From Irpex lacteus (taxonomy: Eukaryota > Basidiomycota > Agaricomycetes > Polyporales > Irpicaceae), in the NCBI GenBank assembly GCA_001986395.2, contig MQVO02000022.1, positions 62,001-126,000 of the forward strand: a stretch of DNA of 64,000 nt, written 5' to 3'. The translations under genes and the position numbers were made by a program. A model generated the notes under the pieces. That model worked only from the letters and a program-made list of their open reading frames with translations. It did not search any database and had not been told where the DNA came from. Positions 14,439 through 26,244 of this stretch are shown here, piece after piece (position 1 is the stretch's first letter; each line of letters begins with the position of its first letter).

Positions 14439-14638
14439 ATTTAGCACTTCAATGCTGGTTATTGAAGATGGATCCGTATCATTATTACAATCTATAGATA
14501 TATTGTATCAATGACCACCCATTAGAATTTGGCCTCCCAATTTTGAACGAGTTAAAGAAAGGACGCACATTGTGTTAGTACATGCCCCGGATAATATAAC
14601 GAAACTAAAGGTATCTCAATATGGCCACCAAAGATAAT

Positions 14639-15545
14639 TCATATGACTCTCGCTTGGAAGATTTGGTCTGAAGTCATCTCACGACCCGTCCGTCGGTGAG
14701 CCAAACGCAGCTCCTGCCATTGGTGACGTTAGTTACTTAACATGATTCTACCTGACGCAGGCTGGGCTTACCTCGAAGCTATGTTTCTGGAATGGAGGTG
14801 TACACGTTATACTCTGGAATTGGTCGCCACGAGCTCCTGGTAGTGGTGCTGGTGCTGGTGGAGTGACCAATAGCGACGGTATCGACCGTGAGCCTTTAGC
14901 GGAGGGCAGAATCATTAGCGTGTCGAACAGAGATGATGAGCAACTACAGAATACTAACTGCCAAGGGCTTCCGGGATTATTTTCTTGCCCGACCGATATG
15001 CTTGATACCGTAGCTCCTACTTGATGTTAGACGAATGACCCATATCGAGTGCAATAAATGTGACTTTGTTACCTCAAAGGAGAATGCACTGTACGTGTGC
15101 TGGGCGACGATACTCTGGTAATATGCTGTCTGCCCTAGTTCAGCTGTATCGGGAGTGACTGTGAACGTTTGCACGTCTGGCAACGCGTTCAGATCTTGTG
15201 GTGGGGGCCCTGTAACGGGTGGCTCGTTCATTAACATGCTCATGGCCATGGAATCGTCTTGTGATGGTACGCCATTGACTTCGACGTATGGTACGAAAAG
15301 CGGCGGCAAACCCGCACGTGCGCGGTCGCCAGGATGAAGGGGCAGAGGGGGAACAGGCTGGGGTGGTCTTCCGGTGGCTGAGTATGCCTTGATGTAGTCA
15401 TGTACGCGTAATTCCTGTGGCGAGGACAGTCAACTTCAGTAGAGCTTGCCTGGTCGAATACGTTACCATGCACCTCAAAACTCTGCTCTAGTTGACCGCG
15501 CACTGCGGGTATATTCATGAAGACCTCGCGCCCATTGGCCTCCAT
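14639..15545 (-). CDS. Small protein with three GLEBS-like SFEELR modules
   Basis: Five exons fit: 15545-15474, 15414-15073, 15016-14959, 14893-14772 and 14713-14639. The product carries three copies of a module (Y/F)xSI...SFE|ELR..Y..GR. They read EQSFE|ELRVHDYIKAYSATGR, FSFE|ELRYQAYRSGKK and KHSFE|ELRLAHRRTGRE. Each copy is cut by a phase-0 intron at exactly the Glu|Glu bond. The two later modules are preceded by YYQSI and QFQSI, and all are joined by Pro-rich linkers. The EELRxxDY core resembles the Gle2/Rae1-binding (GLEBS) motif of Nup98/Nup116-type nucleoporins, but no FG repeats are present. A role at the nuclear pore or in mRNA export is inferred. The protein may instead belong to an undescribed repeat family. 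Confidence 0.72.
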
Positions 15546-16023
15546 CGTGCGCAGGTTCTATGGTTTGAGACGTGAACAAACGAGGTGGTGGTTGAAGCAA
15601 GAGCTCGAAGTAGCTCTCAACCTCGATCACTCAGTACTCAAGCGCCTACTTGCTTCTCTTCTGAACCACCACCATGAGCGCGACCATGGCCATGGCCTTC
15701 GACAGATCTTCCTTCTCGGTCACTCTTACTCGCACAGGCCAGTGTAATTAAGAAGTCTATGCATACGACAATGGGTTTGCATGTTCTTTGTTGACGTGCC
15801 ACAGCGAAACTGAACTGGAGAGGCGCACGTCCTTGTTGTTCTCCCCTCGAGGTGAAGGGCGCAAAACTCGCATGGCAACCTTGTCACCGTCTGTCAGATC
15901 TCTGGGAGTGTTGGCCTTGTCTTGTGCGGTCTTACATATGGAGGGGAGTCTCAAATTGAGAGGTCCGATCGCCCTCGCTCTTTCTCCTTTGGCCGTCGTA
16001 GTCAGCAGTGCTGAGCTATACGG
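15546..16023. other. Intergenic, possible kinase-like remnant on minus strand
   Basis: The minus-strand frame 15954-15757 reads GDKVAMRVLRPSP and later LWHVNKEHANPL. These vaguely recall the VAVKVLR and LWxxLxHPNxLPL segments of agaricomycete protein kinases. No glycine loop, HRD or DFG motif is near, so at most it is a degenerate fragment. Confidence 0.2.
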
Positions 16024-16998
16024 ATGACTTACTTCTCATCGAATTGCTCCAGGGCAGTTGAGCTGGCTCAACGCGCATACAAATCTCTCTGGTCGGGCCT
16101 CATACTCTGCTGTGCTGCTGGCTTTCACAGTGCTAAGGACAAACTACCCTTCATATACGACATAATTCTCAATATCCCCTATGTATTTTCTTGCACCCCG
16201 GAAGAATATGCCTTGAAAGCTCAACTGGACCTGGAGCATTGCAACACTGTAATGAAGCGTATACGGACGACTGAGGGGATGATCTACGAGCCATACCTAG
16301 ATATGCCACCTGTTCCAGACGGGTAAGCAATACATGAAATACTTGTTCTGTCTCAGTGCTGACCTCCATGTCCTCAGAAGCGTACGTGTGAAGTTCTATC
16401 CTACTCTGAAGTTTCTATACCGCGACTCGGTTCTCTCCGTCGACATACCCCTCTGCCCGTCTGGAGCACTGGATTTGAGCGTGGCGCGGCGTGCATGGGG
16501 ATTACAAAACTGCTATGTAGGCTGGGTTTACCTATAAGTACACATATGTGGCTTTTCTCACGTCATTTCAGGCTGTAGATTGTGCTCGGTTGGACCTCTT
16601 CCAGCCAGCAAACTGTGCTGATATACTCTCCCCCATGGCCGTCCGCCTTCTTACGGATGGTCAATATTGGCTCCGTGTGGTAGGTAAGTAGGCCATCTGC
16701 TAGCATGAAACGTATTGCTTAGCGACAGTGTGTAGAGCAACCCACTCCTGGTCGAGTATGCGTACGTGGCATGCGCCGTAATATACAACGGGGTACTCGA
16801 CATATAAAGGAGCGGATCATGAACGCATGGCAGGCCTCTTACTGTCTTCAGTTTCGAGGGTATATCTCATGCTCTCTGTTCATCGGAGGCTGCTTTGCTA
16901 CCACACACTATATGGATCTTCTTGGCGAGCAATATGAGTTCTACCTTGAGGACGCATGCAATAGTCTCTGGGCGAACTTGAAAACCATTGTACTGTAG
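16024..16998 (+). CDS. Candidate multi-exon gene, unknown product
   Basis: Not recognised. A frame from MTYFSSNCSRAVELAQRAYK runs to YLDMPPVPDG. It splices at GTAAGC (about 16323) to SVRVKFYPTLKFLYRDSVLS, then through GTAGGC...TTCAG to AVDCARLDLFQPANCADIL and QYWLRVV. Phases agree across these joins. The last part may end in YLEDACNSLWANLKTIVL (stop 16996-16998). Alternatively it may splice on to a frame reading ISGEDTEFEDLRGRHYG near 17060. Intron signals are weak and there is no known domain, so this may be a decayed gene. It lies just upstream of CDH1. Confidence 0.3.
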
Positions 16999-17402
16999 CT
17001 TTTTTAATGCACTTGTTGATCTAATTATCTGTCCTCTCTACCCCGTGGAAGAATTTCTGGTGAAGACACTGAGTTCGAGGACCTTCGAGGCAGGCACTAT
17101 GGCCGTCAGCGCTTACACGAGATGGTACTGCGATTTAATCGGCTATTAAATATTCGGCGGGCCCTTCCAAATAGGGAAGCTCTGAGTTCGAATCTCAACG
17201 CGTCGCGCAGGGCTGCCACTTCGCGATGTTGTACGCGACTTGTCCTCTTCCACATCGCTGGCCGCGGCCGCGACACCCACCCGCTGCTTCACGACTCCCT
17301 CATATGCCCCGTTTGGACTCAACTTCAACGTTTACGACCCTCTACCAACTGTCAACCTTCTTTTCTCCCATCTAACGTCGTCAACCACGAACAACGCCAA
17401 CT
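16999..17402. other. CDH1 upstream region
   Basis: This holds the promoter and leader of the Cdh1 gene, pyrimidine-rich near the ATG. One plus-strand frame is open through the whole stretch but crosses the CDH1 start out of frame and shows no domain. Confidence 0.4.
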
Positions 17403-19168
17403 ATGGCCAGCTTCTCGAATACCCCCTTCGCAAAGCGACTTCGCGCTGCAAAAACCCACGACACCGAGGATGGAGCTCCTAAGCGCAGCAGGTCACGAAC
17501 GAACACCCTTTTCGGTGCTCATGTGCCGTCGACACCATCTCTCGACTCGTTCCCCGGTACGAGCGAGAGTGGCGTTTCGGACGCCACTGCAACCGCAAAA
17601 GATTACGGTGACCGGTTCGTACCTTCTAGAGACTCAGGAGACCTACGGGCATCGTTTCATCTGCTAGAGGACAAGTCGCCGTCAACATCTACGAAGAAAC
17701 TCATCCCCACCGAATCCGACGCTCTCAAGGAGCAGGCCAACTCGATCTTCACCACTCTATTGCACACCGAGGTAGCACCATCCAGTCCTGTTCGCGCATC
17801 ATCTCCCGTGCGACAGTCCTCTGGTATTGCACCGCCGTCTACGCCGACGAGGAGACGACTCTTCAATTTTAACACACCGTCGAAGTCAAATCCCGGAACA
17901 CCAGATCGGAGAATGGATACTCCGAACGATGAGGCGTATTCCATGAGCCCAGTCAGACAAGAGAGCCGGCAGTTGCTCGAAAGTCCCAGAAGGAAGCTCC
18001 GGAGCGTATGCAAAACACCGTATCGAGTGTTGGATGCCCCGGAGTTGGCAGACGATTTCTACTTGAATCTGGTCGACTGGTCGAGCACGAACGTCCTCTC
18101 TGTTGGATTAGGTTCATGTGTTTACCTGTGGACGGCGCATACTGCCGCTGTATCGAAGTTGTGCGATCTTTCGGACGCGAGTGATACGGTCAGTTCTGTA
18201 TCATGGGTGCAGAAGGTGTGTTCCATATTATCCCGACGAAAGACAGATTGCTTACATTTACCTCAGGGCTCGTCATTGGCCATTGGAACGTTGTCAGGGC
18301 GAATGTATATTTATGACGCGTCCACTTTGCAGCGCATACGGACATATCCTACGGCTCATACAAATCGAATCGGCGCCCTCTCTTGGAACGGGCATGTGTT
18401 GACATCCGGTTCCCGAGACAGGATGATCTACCACCGAGATGTGCGTGAGCCTAGCCAGGACGCGTTCATGAAATCATCTGCACACAAGCAAGAAGTCTGC
18501 GGTCTTCGGTGGAACTCTGAGTCTGGTGTGCAGTCGGCGTCGCTAGCCAGCGGGGGGCAATGACAACAAGGTCTGCATCTGGGACTTGCGAGGGTCGAAG
18601 AGAGCAAAGCGTACTGGGTCGACTGCCAGCACGACAGGTAGCGAAGGAGGCAACGACGTTCCTATCTGGAAGTTCCACGAACATACCGCCGCCGTGAAAG
18701 CTCTGGCATGGGATCCGCATGTGTCGGGCGTTCTGGCCTCTGGAGGCGGTACAGCCGACAAACATATCCGGTTTTGGAACACTCAGAATGGTACACTGCT
18801 TAACCAGCTTGACACCGGAAGCCAGGTAAGTTTCGAAATTCGACGATTCAGACTATGATATTGACTATTTGGCTCAGGTCTGTAATCTGACGTGGTCGCT
18901 CACATCCCATGAACTCGTTTCGACCCACGGATTCTCCTCGACTACCGCGCAGAACCAGATTTGTATATGGAAGTATCCCTCCCTGGATATGGTTGCCGCC
19001 TTGACAGGTCACTCGCATCGTGTGCTATATCTAGCAATGAGCCCCGACGGCGAGACCATCGTAACCGGTGCCGGGGATGAAACTCTTCGCTTCTGGAACG
19101 CATTCCCGAAGCAAGATAGACGTGAAAGAAAAGAGAGCCGCCTGGATTACGGTCGCCTCATCCGTTAA
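17403..19168 (+). CDS. CDH1: Cdh1/Fizzy-related WD40 activator of the APC/C (one-base frameshift)
   Basis: It recruits substrates to the anaphase-promoting complex in late mitosis and G1. The N-terminus has the C-box DRFVPSRD near residue 63 and many SP/TP sites, including [11 protein letters not shown], that CDKs could modify. Next comes [20 protein letters not shown], the stretch preceding the propeller in Cdc20/Cdh1 proteins. The propeller blades follow: [59 protein letters not shown] and [11 protein letters not shown]. The protein ends in GRLIR, the IR tail that docks on the APC/C. Introns lie at about 18216-18267 and 18825-18878. The frame breaks at a run of six G (18552-18557): one G fewer restores [16 protein letters not shown]. 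This is either an assembly error or a recent mutation. Confidence 0.92.
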
Positions 19169-20242
19169 TGTCTCCTCGTTCCTGGATAGATCGCCCCGGA
19201 CTCTGGTATTATGCTCGTCGCAGGCAACGTCGCTATTTAGACTGGCTTCCGCTACTTCGTCATGACCTCCTCATCATCGTGCACTTGTCGCTCCCATCTA
19301 TACTCATCTCACCCAACCCCATCTCGTCGTACCCTCATGGCCCCTCACGCGCACACGATCAACGACCCACCAATCAATCCATGCCAGACTACTCCATACC
19401 GCATCACACCCTACCTCACACATATCTTTATCTTGTATCATCTGTCTCAAGGTTTTCGCCTCGTCGTCGACCTATCTCACGCCCATCGTAGCCATTACCT
19501 CCCCCACCCTACCCTACTTGATCCTTTTATCTTGCTCTAGCTATGCGCGTTTCTCGACCCTTCGTCGATCTGTTGTTTTTGCACCTAGTAGGACGCGGCA
19601 GTCATGTCTCGTTCTTTGTTACTTTTTTATGCTCTGTGCTCTTTTGTTATCTAGGACGTTCTCATTATTTCTTGTGATTTTGGCATGCATCTTCTGTTCT
19701 CCTTTTTCTCTGTTCCTTATACCTAGGTTTGTCATACATACAGAACTGTAAATATGAATTGGATTCGGCTTGAAGACTAGAGACGTAGCCAAGTATTCCC
19801 CACTTGACTGCAAGTACGAATATGAAACGCAATTGATGGTGGCGGAAGCAGACACGTTCATTTCACTTGGCTTTGATCTACTATATGACATTGTCCTCAT
19901 GATTCGTCCCAAATCAATGCCGCTGTTCGGACAAATATTCCAGCCACTAACCATGCGCTGCGATCATCATGTACCGCCCCTAGGCCATCGTAGACTGTGA
20001 TCCCAATTTCTCCGTTACGATGGTCTTTCTCTTACCTCCATCTTGTGCTTGTGTCTTTGCGCTCTGGTCAAACTGGATAGGCTGCTGCCTCCGACGTTCC
20101 TACTATACTTGCTGAACTGGAGCCTGGAGCTACACGGGTACTTTTGCAATTGGATAACCACTACTGGGACGTAGCTGCGGTTTTATTGCTCACATGCCTC
20201 TTTTCAACTTAACGAGTCAGTCGCCATCTTCTTTATAAAAGC
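19169..20242. other. Intergenic, nothing recognised
   Basis: Pyrimidine-rich CDH1 3' region followed by the promoter of the next gene. TTTATAAAAG lies only about 10 bp before the ATG at 20243. Confidence 0.5.
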
Positions 20243-22171
20243 ATGTTTGTGTTTACGCGTATATCTTTACTGCTCGCTGTGACCACCATCGAAACAAGTC
20301 GACGACACCAGTCCACTCATACAATACGCACCCACTGGCGTTTGGAGCGACTCGTCGCACGCCGACTCATTATGGCAGTCATACTCGAATGGAACATTTC
20401 ACGCAACCAATCACTCGGTGCGTTCCCCGTCTCATTCCCGCTCAAACCCGGCGTGAAGTCAACTCTCTAACGCCATAATGTCTAGGATGCTACTGCTACT
20501 CTTACTTTCAACGGGTCGGCCGTGTATCTTTACGGCGCATTCAGAGGCAACCATGTACGTCACATTCCTCCTGCTGTGAGGTCTAATATTGACCTTCTTG
20601 TTAATTTCCAGGACGTCTACTGGGTGACTCTCGACGGAACCACCACAGTTAGAAATGGAAACGCTAATGGTGGTCCAGAGGCTTTCCAACAACTCATGTT
20701 CAGCGCGACAGGCCTAGGCAAAGACCAACACCAACTCGTATTGCAGAACAAATACACGACAGCGAGCCCGTCTTGGGTTGATGTGGATTATATACTGGTC
20801 ACATCTGGGGACGGTGATCCTACGTGAGTACTTGCATCCCCTATTCCCCGAGTAATCGTGGGTACCTACCGACTTTCTTCTTTATTAGTACGCCGTCGAT
20901 AGACACCGTATTGGATGATGGAGATCCGAGTATCACGTATTCTCACAACCAGTGGTCGGACTCACCAAATTCACTCATCACAAACTACTACAACAACACC
21001 TATCAGTAGGGATCTCTGGTGCTTATGCATGTATAATGTCCTTACAACTTGCAAACCCGCAGTCTAACGAACCAACCGGGCGCAACTGCAACGATATCCT
21101 TCCGGGGCAATGCGATCACCGTCTACGGGGCTACGTCTGGGAACCACGGCACGTTTACTGTAGGTTTGGATGGGGGTGTTTCGACGGCGTTCAGCGGGGA
21201 AGCGTCAGCATTCCGACCACAGAATATGCTTGTACGTCCATTCCTAGTCACGGGAGTAATATTGATGTGCTCACAAGACATCTGTGGCTTCCAGTATTAC
21301 GCGGGCGGTCTCTCGAACAACTCGCATACTTTGACCATCACAAACATCGATACAACGGGGAAGTTCTTTGATCTGGATAAAGTGGTCGTGTCGAATTGGA
21401 TAGTCAAAAATACCACTGGAAATACAAATACGTGCGTCGCTGGCTAATCCATACGAACAGTATTCTAATACACCTCCCTAGCTCTAGCACAGGCACTGAT
21501 CAACCACAGCATACCAGCTCTGGCTCCAAGACTAACGTCGGGGCAATTGTAGGAGGTGTCGTCGGAGGTATCGCTTTCCTTGTGCTCGTTTTACTCGCTT
21601 TGTTCTTCTTCATCCGTCGCCGCCGTCACCGTGCGGCCGAATCCGCTCAACCAAACCCTGAAGCCGGCGCAGCCACGCAAGCGCAGGCTCGGAGGAACAA
21701 TTTCTCGAGTTCTCAGGAGCCAATGATGGTGGAGCCTTTCATTGCAAGTCAGACTATACCCGTACCTCACGCTACCGGTGCAAGCACCATTCCCACCACC
21801 ACTACCAGCTCAAGTAACTTGACTTCGCCATGGCGGCCAGTTGGTTCGCACGACGGGGGGACAACGGAGACTTCGAGCGTTATTGATTTGACTGCTCCCA
21901 GCCTACCACCGTTGAAACAGGACACTTACGGTTATACGCGGCCTCCGACACACGTTCCCTCTAACTCAGAGTACGTCTCACTCTTGATGTGGATAAAATA
22001 TCGGCATCTAAACCACTGGCTGGATATAGGTCCACTAGTGCGAACTTTAGCGAACCTCGGACGAGACCCTCCCTTAGCATGTTTGGTGGCAGTACGACCG
22101 ATGACCTCCCACCTCCTAATTATGCAGAAGCGACGGGCTCGTCGCGAGATAACAGCTCCGCTGGACGTTGA
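20243..22171 (+). CDS. Type I membrane glycoprotein with two tandem beta-sandwich units
   Basis: Likely a cell-surface protein of unknown function, common in agaricomycetes. A signal peptide MFVFTRISLLLAVTT precedes unit 1: VDDTSPLIQYAPTGVWSDSS, YSNGTFHATNHS, ATLTFNGSAVYLYGAFRGNH and WVDVDYILV. Unit 2 repeats the pattern: DDGDPSITYSHNQWSDSPNS, ATISFRGNAITVYGATSGNH and FFDLDKVVV. The membrane span is GAIVGGVVGGIAFLVLVLLA, followed by RRRRHR. The cytosolic tail ends DDLPPPNYAEAT, giving a PPxY motif that WW-domain ubiquitin ligases could bind. Six introns interrupt it. Signal peptide and unit 1 are in different frames: one extra base near 20291-20299 must be removed to join them. The TATA-like sequence almost touching the ATG also leaves the start uncertain. 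Confidence 0.82.
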
Positions 22172-22894
22172 CCTTCTCGCTAACACATATCATATGTATC
22201 TCCGCTGATTGTTTTATCTGACGAGTATATCTCCTAGATACTTACCGCCTTTCGATATGGATACCCCTTATCTTGTCACATCCGTAGGTCTGACTAATGG
22301 TGTTGGACGCACGCTGGGCGAAAATGCCCGAATTTTCTGAGCGCTTTGAAAATTACCGTGGCAACAACGTTGACTTTGCTCTCTCAAACCAGTACTGAGA
22401 AGTTACGAACCAGTAAGATACTCGTACTCACTCAGCCTTCGAGAAACTTAATGCCATCCGCAGATGTATTAACTGGTCATCTGCTCAGGTCCCAGAAGCT
22501 AATATGAATGTGTGCAAACATCCGACTTGGCTCAGCCTCTCGTGACGTGCAGTATGCCTCAAACAAGACACCGCTCATCATTCGTGGTGCAGTACGGACC
22601 GATGGAAGATACAAAACTCCTTTAGTCTTCCCCAGACTCCCCCACATTCCTGCCGTTCCCATCAGCTTGCAGTCTGATGAGTGCTCCATGCCTTAACAAT
22701 GCATTGAACGCATAGCGCGCTCTAGGACGGTCACGAGTTCCATCCGTACACTTTCCGACCAATACGATGCTCATCGTCATAAACCATATCCGGGAGAAGT
22801 GAGCTATAGTACATGAGAGTATAAGAGGCAAGCTGCGCCACTCTCAGGCAGCCAGAGGACTCTGACTCTACCCTCTCATATCGCTTTATCTGCA
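22172..22894. other. Intergenic, nothing recognised
   Basis: No coding signal beyond short shadows; it holds the 3' region of the preceding gene and the promoter of the transporter. Confidence 0.5.
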
Positions 22895-25462
22895 ATGACT
22901 TCGACATCTAGCTCCGTGGAGAAAATTGAACGGAAAGACGACGGGTCTATCGTGCAAGTTGAGAAGACACCGGAGGAGGTTGTGCTCGAGGATCGGGATG
23001 CTGAGCTGCTTGCCGAGGATATTCGACCCTCTGCAGAGAAGCGGCTCGTACGGCTGCTCGACTTTCGTCTACTGCCCACCATCGTCCTCATCTTCATCCT
23101 GAACTATATCGACGTGAGTTGGTCACTTCATTTCCAACTTCAGGTTGATATTGAAATGCCATATCACCAAGCGCACCGCAGTAACTGCAGCCCGTTTGAA
23201 AGGGCTTGAACAAGACCTTGGGTTGACGGGTAGGTCCTTCCAGCTCTGCATCTAGATCTACTCTCACTCTGTTGCAGATATTCAGTATGAGACTGTGCTG
23301 GCAGTACTTTATGCATCCTATGTTCCCGCCCAGATTCCGTCAAACATGATTCTGAACCGGATTTCTCGGCAAGTGTCATCGAAGCTACATCTTGACCTTC
23401 GGATCCTGACGTCTATCCAGTCCTTCGTGGTACATACCGCTATGTGTCTGTCTATGGGGTATGACAAGTGCATTGACAGGGGTGCGTAGATCCTCCGTTT
23501 GTGATCGATTGCGTCGAAGTGCTCTGACTGATGACGGGGATTCTCAGGTTACAAAGTCCTACGCCGGCATATTGGTAGCTAGAATCTTCGTCGGACTGCC
23601 AGAGGTAAGCTCTGCTCCCGAAGTGTATTTATAGCAAAGACTGAGGATCCATTCGAGTCGGCTTTTTACCCAGGCGCAATATACCTTCTCTCACGGTGGT
23701 ACACGAGGAAGGTCCGTTGCGGCTCCGTTATCTCACCTCGTACACTCGGCTTACGGATTTACCTCGAAGGAACTGGCATTCCGCTCCGCTATCCTATATG
23801 GAGGGTTGTTGATCTCCAATGCATTCGGCAGCGTGAGTTCACTATGGAGTGTGTCGGCACAGTCCAACATAGAATGCTTATGTGAGCAAGGGTTTCTAGT
23901 TGATGGCCGCAGGCATCCTAGCAAACATGGAAGGCAAGTTGGGCATCAGGGCATGGCGATGGTGAGCACACGTTCATTGATTGTGGAGTGTGAGGATTAA
24001 CCCAATCGACGACAGGCTATTTTACATCGAGGTATGTACTCCATCACATGCTAAAGACGAACATCGGAAGTAATGCCGCATAGGGAGCCATTACCGTCTG
24101 CGTTGGTATATTTGCTGCGTAAGTGTATACATGGCTTCTCGTTATTTCTCGACTAACCAGTAGTCATCAGTTGGGCTTTACCTGACTATGTATGTCAAAG
24201 GATTGTCTTGCCCGTATCTCACTGTTAACGTGATACATAAAGCCACACAACACAAGATGGCTCTCACCAGCTCAACGTCGTCTCGCTCAAGTTCGTCTCG
24301 CTGAGGATGCAGGAGAGGCTGATGAAGACTCTAGGGAGGACTCGTACGTACTTCCCCACCACCTTCGTTGCACGACAGCAGGCTGATGCTGCACATAGTG
24401 CAATTACAGGCTTGAAACAAGCGATGAAGGACCCCAAGGTTTACATCTTCTCTATCATGGGCTGCGCTCAGTTACTCGGTCTGAGCTTCGTCAACTTCTT
24501 CCCAACGTGGGTACATACCAGTTTAGACCCCACAAACTGCTGACCGGCTTCCTGGGACGTAGACTCACCGCTACTCTCGGATTCTCAACCACCGTCAGTT
24601 TGCTCCTTGCCGCGTACGTTGTTTTCCCCCTGTTTCAGAGTGCGACTGTACTTAATCGACTGATAGTCCTCCGTGGATCTTTGCTACCATCGTCTGCTGT
24701 GCCAACGCTTGGAATGCAGGTTAGCCCTACTTTTTCGTCTTTATTCTGATCCAAAAATCAATTTGTCCTTAGACCGAACTGGAGAACGATACTTCCACAT
24801 CGCAAGTTGGTGGTGGGGCGTGATTCTTGGTTATATCATTGGTCTCTCCACGCCTTCCGTTGGTGGCCGCTACGTGGGAATGTTCCTCATGGCGAGTGGA
24901 TACTCTGGTCAGTCGAAACGTTTTGTAAAATGACTTTGAAACGACTCGCTGATTCCATGTTTACGACTTTAGGCTTCGCACTTACCGCCGTGTGGGTCTC
25001 CAACGCTATCCCACGGCCGCCAGCGAAACGTTCTGTCAGTATTGCTATCGTCAATGGAATTGGCAACCTAGGAAATTTGTACGTGAATGAAGCATCTTTC
25101 TCATGGATTATTACTGAGGCGTGCTATGGCATGTTGATAGAATCGGGTCGTACGCTTGGAAGGCTCAATGGGGCCCTGATTACCACCCCTCCATGATCAT
25201 CGGCATCGCGTCTCTGGCACTGGCCTCAGTCCTTGGCTTAGGCACGTAACGTCCGACTATCAAGCCAGGCGGCTTATTCACTGATATCGTCTTTCTTGTA
25301 GTCATTCGATGGATGCTCGTAACTGAGAACAAGAGGCTTGATCGCGAGGAGAAGGAGATGTCCCAGGCTAAGCGTCTGCGTATCGAGGAGGCCGCGCGAC
25401 TAGAAGGTCTGACTATTGAGGAAGCACTGGAGAGGAATAAAGGCTTCCGGTATCTGTATTAA
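22895..25462 (+). CDS. Major facilitator transporter, anion:cation symporter (Dal5/Tna1-like) family
   Basis: A 12-TM plasma-membrane transporter of the ACS family, whose members take up small carboxylates or vitamins; the substrate is unknown. The start is MTSTSSSVEKIERKDDGSIV. Segments in order include LPTIVLIFILNYID|RTAVTA, ARLKGLEQDLGLTD, YASYVPAQIPSNMILNRISR, VTKSYAGILVARIFVGLPE, SAFYPGAIYLLSRWYTRK, GILANMEGKLGIRAWRW, LFYIEGAITVCVGIFAAWAL, WWWGVILGYIIGLSTPSVGG, PAKRSVSIAIVNGIGNLGN and SYAWKAQWGPDYHPSM. The C-terminus is acidic and helical and ends GFRYLY. About seventeen short introns are needed, including a GC-AG intron at 23369-23420 and a possible second one at 25242-25301. All joins keep phase. 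Confidence 0.9.
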
Positions 25463-26244
25463 ACTGTCGTGAATGAACAGCATGTATTGTGAGTGTTACA
25501 GCGTTCCTTGTATCTCAAATGGCTCCGTAGCTCACACCCGAGTCGCTAGTGTACTACATCTTGTATCATAACAATTGACGATGCGACACATACTCCGTAC
25601 CATTAGGGCTCCTGCGTGTGTGCAATTCGATCTATACGTAGAGCCTATATTCCATGGGGATGCTTTGTGACCTATTTATTACTCTGCCTTTTCCCTATGT
25701 CCTTGGATGTATATTTTGGTCCTTCTCGCGAGAAGTGTTGTATCTTGTTCAAGCCGTAAATGCTGGTCTCTGGTCTGTATACGTGTGATTTCTTTTTCTT
25801 CAAGTCCCTCTCTTGCGCCGTCTATGTTCCTATGTTTGTGGTTTCGTCGGCTTTGGACGTTTACGGCATTGTGCCGACTGACGAGGAGGCGCGTGAGTGT
25901 ACTGGATTAATTTCATAGGCCTCATTGAGGGCCATGCCACGTTGAATACGGAGATTTATGATAGACAGCTGCCAGTGTTCCAATATTACACAACTTTGAT
26001 GCGACAGTGATAGGAGGCACAGAAAAGAGAACACACGATCCGACTACACATCCACCCCCAGTGAGAGAAAGTACTGTACTTTATGGTTCGTCAAGAAAAC
26101 ACTGTCGCATTCCAGTCAAGACTCGAGCTCTTGGGAAGGTCGAGCTCGAGCCTTAACTTGTACGCGGCAGTATCCATGTCACTGCCACTCGTACAGCTCC
26201 TGCTGCAACTCGTCTCGCTCCCACTTGCGTCGCCACAGTCATTC
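25463..26244. other. Intergenic between convergent genes
   Basis: This holds the 3' regions of the transporter and of the minus-strand membrane gene. No coding or repeat structure was noticed. Confidence 0.5.

Noticed and set aside
17170..17205. tRNA-like T-arm (GAGTTCGAATCTC)
   Set aside because: No matching acceptor stem, D-arm or anticodon arm could be folded around it.
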